NCBI GenBank assembly: GCA_030430345.1 | Contig: JAUIFT010000148.1 | Span: forward strand, 1 to 6,773 | DNA: 6,773 nucleotides | Direction of reading: 5' to 3' | Origin: Calditrichia bacterium | GTDB lineage: Bacteria; Calditrichota; Calditrichia; RBG-13-44-9; J042 | Shown: positions 1 through 5,449 of the stretch, piece by piece | Layout: each line of letters starts with the position of its first letter | Position numbering within the stretch: position 1 is the first letter of the stretch | Made by a program: the position numbers and the translations under genes | The notes under the pieces: model-generated | Database searches by the model: none | What the model saw: only the letters and a program-made list of their open reading frames with translations | Told to the model about the DNA's origin: nothing

Positions 1-325
1 TTTTGAGCAGATCATGCTTGGTAAAGCTGAATTGGCAATCACTTTCGCCAATGCGCATCTGAATGCGTTCAGCGACATATCCCTGAATTTGCTCAATATA
101 TTGCCCGTAATTTTCTTTGGTAATCATGGAATCCGGATGGGTGAGATCAAAAACGATATTCATATCTTCGATCATCATTTCGAAACGGCCATCAATTTGA
201 TTTTCGTATACTTGCAGAAAAATATAGCTTTGCCCGACTGAATGAGCGAACGCTGCGGAGTTAATTAAAAACATTAAACCAAATACGAATAGCCATCTTG
301 TAATAGAAAAACTTTGCCTTCTCAT
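1..325 (-). CDS. Exported protein with HupE/UreJ-like N-terminal ectodomain, partial
   Basis: Reading the minus strand gives an open frame of 108 codons that continues past the left edge, so only the N-terminus is present. It starts MRRQSFSITRW, then a hydrophobic stretch (about residues 11-25) ending SAAFA, a good signal peptidase I site between A27 and H28. The mature part begins HSVGQSYIFLQV, followed by IDGRFEM and EDMNIVFDL; this pattern of His at the mature N-terminus, a 'SYxxLxV' strand and a 'GR(F/W)(D/E)' strand resembles the ectodomain ahead of the membrane part of HupE/UreJ_2-type proteins, some of which are linked to metal uptake. The assignment rests on remembered family pattern and the membrane part is not visible. 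The ATG at 325 is preferred over the one at 331: GGAAG (332-336) lies 6 bases before the former but abuts the latter. It is not close to the sugar genes. Confidence 0.72.
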   Translation of the reverse strand, partial: MRRQSFSITRWLFVFGLMFLINSAAFAHSVGQSYIFLQVYENQIDGRFEMMIEDMNIVFDLTHPDSMITKENYGQYIEQIQGYVAERIQMRIGESDCQFSFTKHDLLK

Positions 326-613
326 ATTCATCTTCCGTGATATATTTTCTTGTTTCGGTATAGTTTAACAGAAATTGCAAGTCCGATCAAACTCGGCACT
401 TTCTCCGCTTTATTTGTTTCTGGTATCTCTTTACAAAGAGTTTTCTCCCCGAGGATTTCTGATAAAAGCCATACTAAAACAACGCTTTTTGGAGCCGCTC
501 GCTCACGACGCTCAGTATTCCTATAAAAGGATTGGTAAGACTGACAACGCTTAAAACCAGCAACGGCAGATCTGGCAATACGACAAAGATCGAAGTAAGC
601 GGATTTAGATCAA
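326..613. other. Intergenic region without an intact gene
   Basis: This AT-rich stretch holds the putative promoter of the exported-protein gene and a short perfect dyad, CTCTTT-AC-AAAGAG, at 427-440, about 100 bases upstream of that gene's start. No protein family, RNA gene or repeat was recognised. Short open stretches exist on the plus strand around 520-640 but lack a start site and any recognisable motif. Confidence 0.5.
362..390 (-). promoter_or_regulatory. Candidate sigma70-type promoter of the exported-protein gene
   Basis: On the minus strand TTGATC (385-390) is followed after exactly 17 bases by TAAACT (362-367), each matching 4 of 6 consensus positions. Transcription would start near 355 and give a leader of about 30 bases before the ATG at 325. 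The spacing and position are good, but the matches are only moderate in AT-rich DNA. Confidence 0.35.
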
Positions 614-892
614 ATGATAATGGTTACCCAAAATAGGGCGCCTCATGCAACTTTAGATGATTTGATTCACAAATCATACATGGAAAGAATTAAGCAAACC
701 CCTTACAGAATCGCTTGCTGAGCGGTTTGAGCAGTTGTAAGAAAGATTTATTTCGGAAGTTAAACTTAATAAAAATGTCAGGACTAGAGTGTTGCCTTAG
801 CAGTTTTTGAGGATGATAATTTATGCGTTGATAGAGAATCTTTCATCATTTATTCTCTAACGGCGATTTTTGAAATTATGATACGTATTTAG
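614..892 (+). pseudogene. Decayed small gene of unknown family
   Basis: Three plus-strand segments read like protein but in shifted frames. Segment 1 starts at ATG 614 (or 620) and includes HATLDDLIHKSYMERIKQTP before a TGA at 719-721. Segment 2, shifted by one base from about 705, gives TESLAERFEQL, a TAA at 738-740, then ERFISEVKLNKNVRTR. Segment 3 returns to the first frame from about 791: ALAVFEDDNLCVDRESF, then IIYSLTAIFEIMIRI and TAG at 890-892. A pair of compensating frameshifts plus an in-frame stop is what a decayed gene of about 93 codons would show; segments 1-2 look helical and charged. No good ribosome site precedes it and I cannot name the family. It converges on the lactonase gene, 81 bases away. 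Sequencing errors could explain the shifts, and chance open frames remain possible. Confidence 0.4.
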
Positions 893-973
893 CAGGCAGC
901 GGATAGTCGCAGAAAACAACAACTGCCCATTGCTACTTAATTTTCAAATCATAAAACCGGGATAATTGGCCTG

Positions 974-1873
974 TTAAAGTGTAACATCGGCCATATATTC
1001 ACTTTTTCCCTGTATGTCTAACGGATAGCAATAAACCGGTCCGCCCAAATTAGGCACTTCAAAATCATACCCGGGAGGGGCCAGATGCGATCGAAAATTA
1101 AAAGCGGCAGTAGTGACGTAAAGATCGGAAAGATTTTTGCCGCCAAACATCACTGAAGACGTTTGCGTCATCGGGGTTTCTATGCGGCGCTCTTCCTTGC
1201 CGTCCGGATCGAAGCGGATGACGCAGCTACCATACCACATGGCGCACCAGATAAATCCTTCCGCATCAACCGTCATACCGTCGGGAAGACCATCTTCAAC
1301 AGCAGTCGTCACTAAATTCCGTTTGTTGGAAATGTTGCCGGTTTGCAGATCGAAATCATAGGCGTTTATTTCCCTGGTTACCGAATCGACCAGATAAAAG
1401 GTGCGATTATCGGGAGAAAAGCCCATCCCGTTGGAAAGGTGCAAACCTTCTTCAACAATGCTCAGCTCGCCATTGTTATCAACACGAAAAAGACTGCCCA
1501 ACCGGTATTCCGCATTGGGATCGTAATATTTGGAGCCAGCATAAAATCGTCCGTTCGCATCGGCGATGGAATCATTAAAAAACAGTTCGACGCCGTCATA
1601 TACTTTGACGATCTCACGCAGACCGGCTTCCACAGTCCACAATTGCAAGCCTTCTTCCAGCATGGCACAGATCAATCCACCGGATTTATTCAAAGAAAAG
1701 CCGGCGATTTTCGGTCCGTCGATAACGGTTTCCACTTGATCGACTGCGGGATTATAGCGATAGATAATGCCGCCGAAAATGTCCGTCCACCAGAGTGCCT
1801 GCCCCGCTTCATCCCAAATCGGCCCTTCACTCAATTCGCTTCTCAGGCCGGAAATTACCTTGTAATTTTGCAT
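974..1873 (-). CDS. SMP-30/gluconolactonase/LRE family lactonase
   Basis: This 299-residue cytosolic protein has the length and repeat pattern of the six-bladed beta-propeller lactonases that hydrolyse sugar lactones to aldonates using one divalent metal. The expected metal ligands are visible: E16 in LSEGPIWD, N148 in LSNGMGFSPD and D198 in GLPDGMTVD, followed by the family-typical GFIWCAMWYGSCVIRFDPDG (206-225). The substrate loop is unusual: where many relatives have R-F-N-D-G-K, this protein has FFNDSI (98-103), keeping N100 and D101 but losing the Arg, so its substrate may differ from gluconolactone. The start has AAAGGAG (1881-1887) 7 bases upstream, and this site overlaps the uxuA-like stop codon; with a 12-base gap this implies co-transcription and probably translational coupling. 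No signal peptide is seen. The family is secure, the substrate is not. Confidence 0.9.
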   Translation of the reverse strand: MQNYKVISGLRSELSEGPIWDEAGQALWWTDIFGGIIYRYNPAVDQVETVIDGPKIAGFSLNKSGGLICAMLEEGLQLWTVEAGLREIVKVYDGVELFFNDSIADANGRFYAGSKYYDPNAEYRLGSLFRVDNNGELSIVEEGLHLSNGMGFSPDNRTFYLVDSVTREINAYDFDLQTGNISNKRNLVTTAVEDGLPDGMTVDAEGFIWCAMWYGSCVIRFDPDGKEERRIETPMTQTSSVMFGGKNLSDLYVTTAAFNFRSHLAPPGYDFEVPNLGGPVYCYPLDIQGKSEYMADVTL

Positions 1874-1885
1874 TTATTCTCTCCT

Positions 1886-2878
1886 TTAACTATCGGATTT
1901 TTGCACCGCTTCGATGAGCCCTCTCATATAACCAACGGCGAACAATCTGCCCAACATAGTATAGCCGGATGCTTTCCCGCTGAAATAACCTTCTGCTTTG
2001 TCGCCGGTATCGTGACCCTGCTCGTTAATGAGTAAAGGAACGTGATCCGGACGGATCACCCCGCTATAACCAGTTTTATGGTAGGCCTGCATTGCCTTAA
2101 ACATGTCGGTTTTCCCGTCGTCCTGGAATACCTCGACAAAATTTTTGCTGTCGCCGCGGATATCCCGAAAATGGGCGAAATGGATATGCCCGCTAAAGCG
2201 TTCGATCAACGCCGGCACATCGGCATCCATTTCCGCAAAAGTGCCCTGGCACATGGTGATACCGTTGCTGGGACTTTTTGCCATATCGATCAAGCGGTCA
2301 AAGCTCTGCGGTTCGGAAAAGATGCGTGCCAGGCCCCGGAGGGGATTAATCGGAGGATCATCGGGATGGAGCGCCAGCTTGACCCCCGCTTGTTCAGCAG
2401 TGGGCAGTACCGCCTGCAGAAAATAGCTGAGGTTTTCCCACATCTCCTCCGGGGTGGTTTCCCCGTCTTTGGTCCGCAAGCTGTCATCCCACTTTTCAAA
2501 ATCGAAGCTGCTGGTAAGCGCCCCGCCACGGATCGGGGTCTGGTAGGAGGTTCTGGCCACCCTTAAGCTCCAGGGCATGAAACTATAACAGAGCACTGGA
2601 ATGCCGGCTTTGCCCATATTCACTAAACATTCTTTGAAATAGGCAATCTGTTGATCGCGGCCGGGTTTTGCCAGCACAATTTGATCCATCGGCGGCCCCC
2701 CTTCGATTACCGAAAGGGTTAAACCGGCTTCAGCAACTTTATTCTTCCAGCCCAAGAGTGCTGAATAAGTGCTGGGCATATCATCCATGTGATAATAGAC
2801 CACATCCGTTACCCCGATTTGGCTGGCCAGTTTAAGATTAAGGTCATCGAGCGGGGTTAACACTAAACCGATTTTCAT
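1886..2878 (-). CDS. uxuA: Mannonate dehydratase family protein (UxuA-like, short form)
   Basis: This 330-residue TIM-barrel protein carries the UxuA signatures. UxuA removes water from D-mannonate to give 2-keto-3-deoxy-D-gluconate, using Mn2+ in the cytosol. The metal ligands expected from known UxuA structures are present: H171 in HPDDPP (171-176), C210 in MCQG, H236 in HFAHFRD, and D278 in RPDH (276-279). The C-terminus GYTMLGRLFAVGYMRGL (305-321) is typical, as are SVIEGGPP (56-63) and GIPVLCYSFMPW (92-103). It is shorter than the E. coli enzyme (about 394 residues) but complete, matching the compact UxuA-like proteins of many environmental bacteria. AGGA (2886-2889) lies 7 bases before the ATG. 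The next gene follows after 12 bases. The exact aldonate substrate is uncertain, since the companions (lactonase, SDR, mutarotase) would also suit another aldonate. Confidence 0.9.
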   Translation of the reverse strand: MKIGLVLTPLDDLNLKLASQIGVTDVVYYHMDDMPSTYSALLGWKNKVAEAGLTLSVIEGGPPMDQIVLAKPGRDQQIAYFKECLVNMGKAGIPVLCYSFMPWSLRVARTSYQTPIRGGALTSSFDFEKWDDSLRTKDGETTPEEMWENLSYFLQAVLPTAEQAGVKLALHPDDPPINPLRGLARIFSEPQSFDRLIDMAKSPSNGITMCQGTFAEMDADVPALIERFSGHIHFAHFRDIRGDSKNFVEVFQDDGKTDMFKAMQAYHKTGYSGVIRPDHVPLLINEQGHDTGDKAEGYFSGKASGYTMLGRLFAVGYMRGLIEAVQKSDS

Positions 2879-2932
2879 AAATTAATCCTAATTTTTATCT
2901 GCCGGCGGCGAATGCCACATATAATGCGTTCT

Positions 2933-3034
2933 TCAATGTTTCCGGATAAAAATGAGAAAATTATCCGGGGTTTCGAAGATCACCTCCGGAATCTGATCGT
3001 TAATTGTCAGCTTGTTATTGTCGCATCCCGGCAT
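2933..3034 (-). other. Possible small ORF (33 codons) between SDR and uxuA-like genes
   Basis: The minus strand between the SDR and uxuA-like genes contains an ATG-started frame of 33 residues with natural-looking composition, including KLTINDQIPEVIFETPDNF and ending FIRKH. There is no good Shine-Dalgarno (GAAGA directly abuts the ATG), and an overlapping frame from 3051 also reads openly for 14 codons, so this may be a small peptide, the remnant of a lost gene, or chance. An 8-base dyad lies inside it. No family is recognised. Confidence 0.2.
2942..2968. promoter_or_regulatory. Inverted repeat CCGGATAA / TTATCCGG upstream of uxuA-like gene
   Basis: A perfect 8-base dyad, CCGGATAA (2942-2949) and TTATCCGG (2961-2968), is separated by 11 bases; G-T pairs could extend the stem by two. 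It lies about 65 bases before the uxuA-like start. On the minus strand it is not followed by a T-run, so it is a poor intrinsic terminator; an operator, an RNA hairpin or a processing site within the operon message are the alternatives. Confidence 0.35.
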
Positions 3035-3070
3035 TCTTCAGAGAATAGCATGATATAAAATGGCGGGTTA

Positions 3071-3850
3071 TTAAAAGAAAGTAGACATTAAACCACCATC
3101 AATGATATAAGCGGCTCCGGTGATAAATGACGAGCGCGGACCGGCTAAAAAGAGCACTAATTCCGCCACTTCCGGCGCTTCCCCGACCCGTCCCAGGGGA
3201 TGAAAGCTTCCCCATTCTTTGAACAAATCATCGGGGCTTTTTTCCGGTGTCGCCAGGTTATCCGCCGCATATTGCAACATCGGGGTTTTTATCGACCCCG
3301 GGCAAACTGCATTTGCCCGGATGTTATCTTTCGCAAAATCAACCGCGATACTGCGGGTCAATGCCAGAATGCCCGCTTTGGAAGTAGTGTAAGGGGCAAC
3401 ATCGGGCTGGCAGGCAAAGCTCTGCACCGAAGCGGTATTGACAATGGCGCCACCGCCGCGTTTAATCATCTCCGGAATACAATATTTGGAACAGAGATAA
3501 ATGCTTTTCAGATTAACACCCATGACGTAATCCCACTCATCTTCCGGCGTTGTTACGACGTTGCCATAGTGCTGAATGCCGGCATTGTTGTAGAGGATGT
3601 CGATACCGCCAAAAGCAGCCAGCGCAGCTTTGGGAATTGCCTGCACTTCCGCTGTTTTGGAGACGTCCGCCTTGACAAAAATTGCTTGTCCGCCATCCTC
3701 ATTAAGTGTTTCAACTAACTGGTTTCCCATTTCCGCATCGATATCTACTACTACCACGGCAGCGCCCTGAGCGCTGAATGCTTTAGCGGTTGACTCACCG
3801 ATGCCTTTGCTGCCGCCGGTTACGACTGCTACTTTGTCTTTAAATTCCAT
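3071..3850 (-). CDS. Short-chain dehydrogenase/reductase (SDR), classical type
   Basis: This 259-residue protein is a complete classical SDR, an NAD(P)-dependent cytosolic oxidoreductase. Visible motifs are the cofactor loop TGGSKGIG (11-18), D36 at the end of the second strand (VVVVDID), which favours NAD(H) over NADP(H), NNAG (88-91), N113, S141, and the catalytic Y154 and K158 in YTTSK, then CPGSIKTPM (183-191) and the C-terminal GAAYIIDGG (245-253). SDRs of this shape include glucose, rhamnose and fucose 1-dehydrogenases and some mannonate oxidoreductases; the motifs do not fix the substrate. Standing upstream of a dehydratase and a lactonase, it most likely oxidises an aldose or reduces a keto-uronate. 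The ATG has GTGGAAG close by (GGAAG at 3854-3858, 3 bases away), a short spacing. A 239-base gap separates it from the mutarotase-like gene, so it may have its own promoter. Confidence 0.9.
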   Translation of the reverse strand: MEFKDKVAVVTGGSKGIGESTAKAFSAQGAAVVVVDIDAEMGNQLVETLNEDGGQAIFVKADVSKTAEVQAIPKAALAAFGGIDILYNNAGIQHYGNVVTTPEDEWDYVMGVNLKSIYLCSKYCIPEMIKRGGGAIVNTASVQSFACQPDVAPYTTSKAGILALTRSIAVDFAKDNIRANAVCPGSIKTPMLQYAADNLATPEKSPDDLFKEWGSFHPLGRVGEAPEVAELVLFLAGPRSSFITGAAYIIDGGLMSTFF

Positions 3851-3948
3851 GATCTTCCACTCTGTTTATAGATGAGCTGGTTAAATGTAAGTAGGAGAAC
3901 AAAAATAATTGGGAAATGGTTAAACTGCAGTTTTTTCTCTATTTACCT

Positions 3949-3966
3949 ATTTGCAAATCTGCAAAT
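3949..3966. promoter_or_regulatory. Candidate operator: ATTTGCAAAT palindrome with repeated TGCAAAT
   Basis: ATTTGCAAAT (3949-3958) is a perfect 10-base palindrome, and TGCAAAT recurs at 3960-3966, 8 bases after its first copy, so the arms ATTTGCA and TGCAAAT also form a dyad around AATC. The site lies about 100 bases upstream of the SDR start in the only long gap between the mutarotase-like and SDR genes, where a regulator could bind. No regulator gene is in the window, and the site is AT-rich, so chance is possible. Confidence 0.35.
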
Positions 3967-4033
3967 GGGCATGACGAAAGTGCTGCAATCCAGTTATCAG
4001 TTGCTTATTTTTGTCCTAACACTTATTCGTTAA

Positions 4034-4039
4034 ATTATA
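4034..4039 (-). promoter_or_regulatory. Possible -10 element (TATAAT) for the SDR-led operon
   Basis: The minus strand has an exact TATAAT here, in the gap between the mutarotase-like stop and the SDR start. No convincing -35 box sits 16-18 bases upstream, so promoter function is doubtful. If used, the transcript would begin near 4027 and its leader of about 175 bases would pass through the TGCAAAT repeats. Confidence 0.2.
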
Positions 4040-4089
4040 AATGATCGTCTACGCTATCCATCATCGCACATCAATAGATTATCATTCGC

Positions 4090-5163
4090 TTACTTGACTG
4101 ATCCCCCGCTGGAAATATGATTGACCTGCTTTAAATTATTGTAGACCACGGCTAACAATTCTGTCTTGATTTCACCATTTGCAGGAATTGTCAGCTGAGT
4201 ACCTTGCTTCACTGCTTCCGCTAATCCGGATGTCGGCATACTTGTCCAGGGTTCCAGACCGATGTTGTAAGTCTGGCTATACCAGGGATAGCCCTGGCCT
4301 CCGTTAAAGACCTGCCAATACCATAAATATTTAAAAACATCATCATTCCAGCGCAGGCCAAAACCAACTTCCCGTTCTGTATGGGTAAGGGCAAACCAGG
4401 GTTCGCTTAAATTCAGTAAATAGGTCATATCCTCGGATTTGCTTGATTTTGGAGGAATGGTGCGGAAATCGATTTTATTGCCGGCTTTATCCTCGGCGAA
4501 AGGCCAGTTAAATCGCTCGCCGGGCTTAAAACGATGATTGGCAGAATACCCTTCATGGTGGATTAAGATTTCCTTAGCCGGGGTGTCGATGCGGCAATGC
4601 TCATCCAAAAACGGTTCGCCAAACGCTAAGTGATGTCCCCACATGAGTGCCAGCGGCTCCGGGGATTCGTTGATCAGGGATTCAGTGATGTATAAAATTG
4701 CTTTGCTGCGCTTTAGCGTAAGGGTTTTTTCCAGGCGTAAGGGCGTGCGTAAGGCCCGCACAGTGAGTTGGCAACTGACTGCTTCCGGATCATCTTTAAG
4801 AATGCGGCATTGCCAGGGCAAATTGGAAACTTCCCCATGCTGCCCATAGGATACTCCTTTGTAAGTGCAGGCCCCTCCGCCGGAGGGTAAAATTTCCTGC
4901 CAGCCTCCCTGGTAATAATCGAGGAACGAACCGGCCTCAGTGATATTCGTGGGCAATCCCCGATTGGGATTTCTCAATCCGGCCGGTGTGCGCCACATAA
5001 AATCAATATCTAGCGGCTTGTAGAGGAATTCGTAAATATCACTCCCTTTATCAGCAAGAATGGTAATTCGTAGCAATTCGTTTTCCATTACAACGGTTTT
5101 CAATCCCTTTAGATGCCACTCATCAGAAATGCGGCAGCCATAATTCCGATCTGCAGTATTCAT
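4090..5163 (-). CDS. Aldose 1-epimerase-like protein (DUF4432 family)
   Basis: This 357-residue protein has no signal peptide and shows the galactose-mutarotase-like beta-sandwich pattern of the DUF4432/aldose 1-epimerase-like family. Landmarks in order: ENELLRITILADKGSDIYEF (27-46), GGWQEILPSGGG (86-97), GQHGEV (107-112), MWGHHLAFG (174-182) and YNIGLEPWTSMP (299-310). By analogy with mutarotases, H109, H177/H178 and E304 are the likely catalytic and sugar-contacting residues; such enzymes interconvert alpha and beta anomers of free sugars. Family members are often found beside sugar or uronate catabolic genes, as here, where SDR, dehydratase and lactonase genes follow on the same strand. 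The start has only a weak ribosome site (CGGG region). Its upstream border is a 286-base divergent region shared with the acyl-CoA dehydrogenase gene. The family call is firm; the activity is inferred. Confidence 0.85.
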   Translation of the reverse strand: MNTADRNYGCRISDEWHLKGLKTVVMENELLRITILADKGSDIYEFLYKPLDIDFMWRTPAGLRNPNRGLPTNITEAGSFLDYYQGGWQEILPSGGGACTYKGVSYGQHGEVSNLPWQCRILKDDPEAVSCQLTVRALRTPLRLEKTLTLKRSKAILYITESLINESPEPLALMWGHHLAFGEPFLDEHCRIDTPAKEILIHHEGYSANHRFKPGERFNWPFAEDKAGNKIDFRTIPPKSSKSEDMTYLLNLSEPWFALTHTEREVGFGLRWNDDVFKYLWYWQVFNGGQGYPWYSQTYNIGLEPWTSMPTSGLAEAVKQGTQLTIPANGEIKTELLAVVYNNLKQVNHISSGGSVK

Positions 5164-5285
5164 TAATCATTTACCCGTTTTATCTTAATATGCCGTTTTC
5201 TTCTCAGTATTTTTCCAGCCTGATGCAATATACGATTGTCTGCGATAAATATGAAATATATGGGAGATGAAATTTTTGTTTGGGA

Positions 5286-5300
5286 CGCTGGTTTCCAGCG
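5286..5300. promoter_or_regulatory. Perfect dyad CGCTGG-TTT-CCAGCG in the divergent intergenic region
   Basis: A 6-base GC-rich inverted repeat with a 3-base centre stands out in otherwise AT-rich DNA between the divergent mutarotase-like and acyl-CoA dehydrogenase genes. It is 50 bases upstream of the plus-strand -35 box and about 120 bases before the minus-strand start. Neither strand shows a T-run after it, so an operator or a leader hairpin is more likely than a terminator. Confidence 0.4.
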
Positions 5301-5350
5301 AAAGTTAGTTGCTAATACATTTGTGAAGTGCGGAAGGCTGTAAATCGCTC

Positions 5351-5379
5351 TTGACAAAATCACTACCTCCGAGTATTTT
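5351..5379 (+). promoter_or_regulatory. Sigma70-type promoter of the acyl-CoA dehydrogenase gene
   Basis: A perfect -35 box TTGACA (5351-5356) is followed after exactly 17 bases by TATTTT (5374-5379), 4 of 6 matches to the -10 consensus. Transcription would start around 5386, leaving a leader of about 64 bases before the ATG at 5450. This is the best promoter match I found in the window. Confidence 0.6.
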
Positions 5380-5449
5380 GCAGAATCTGAAACGATTACA
5401 AAACCGAAAGCCTGTTATCTCACCGTAATGCTCAATACAAGGAGCGGCC

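Noticed and set aside
14..241. Plus-strand frame of 75 codons at the left edge
   Set aside because: The minus strand here encodes a signal peptide and ectodomain-like protein with a ribosome site and promoter; the plus frame has none of these.
832..859. Inverted repeat TAGAGAAT / ATTCTCTA downstream of the lactonase gene
   Set aside because: AT-rich 8-base stem with a 12-base loop and no T-run on the minus strand; it lies 115 bases past the stop and inside the decayed gene, so it is not called a terminator.
1343..2566. Long plus-strand frames (1343-2035 and 2042-2566)
   Set aside because: They are antisense to the lactonase and uxuA-like genes, whose catalytic motifs are intact on the minus strand; the plus-strand translations show no family pattern and no ribosome sites.
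3200..3718. Plus-strand frame of 172 codons
   Set aside because: It lies wholly opposite the SDR gene, which carries all its family motifs; the reading is a shadow of that gene's codon pattern.
3071..3850. Naming the SDR uxuB (mannonate oxidoreductase)
   Set aside because: Position near uxuA is suggestive, but the N-terminal region lacks the features I recall of the Bacillus SDR-type UxuB, and the lactonase context favours an aldose dehydrogenase; substrate left open.
3900..3907. TATTTTTG on the minus strand, like the Bacteroidetes -7 element TAnnTTTG, upstream of the SDR gene
   Set aside because: No TTTG lies 19-21 bases upstream (nearest is TTTA at 13), so it does not support a Bacteroidetes-type promoter or that taxonomy.
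5388..5400. TGAAACGATTACA near the acyl-CoA dehydrogenase transcription start, similar to LacI/CcpA-type operators
   Set aside because: Only one half fits the consensus; the spacing is one base short for a cre site and symmetry is poor (8 of 12 positions).
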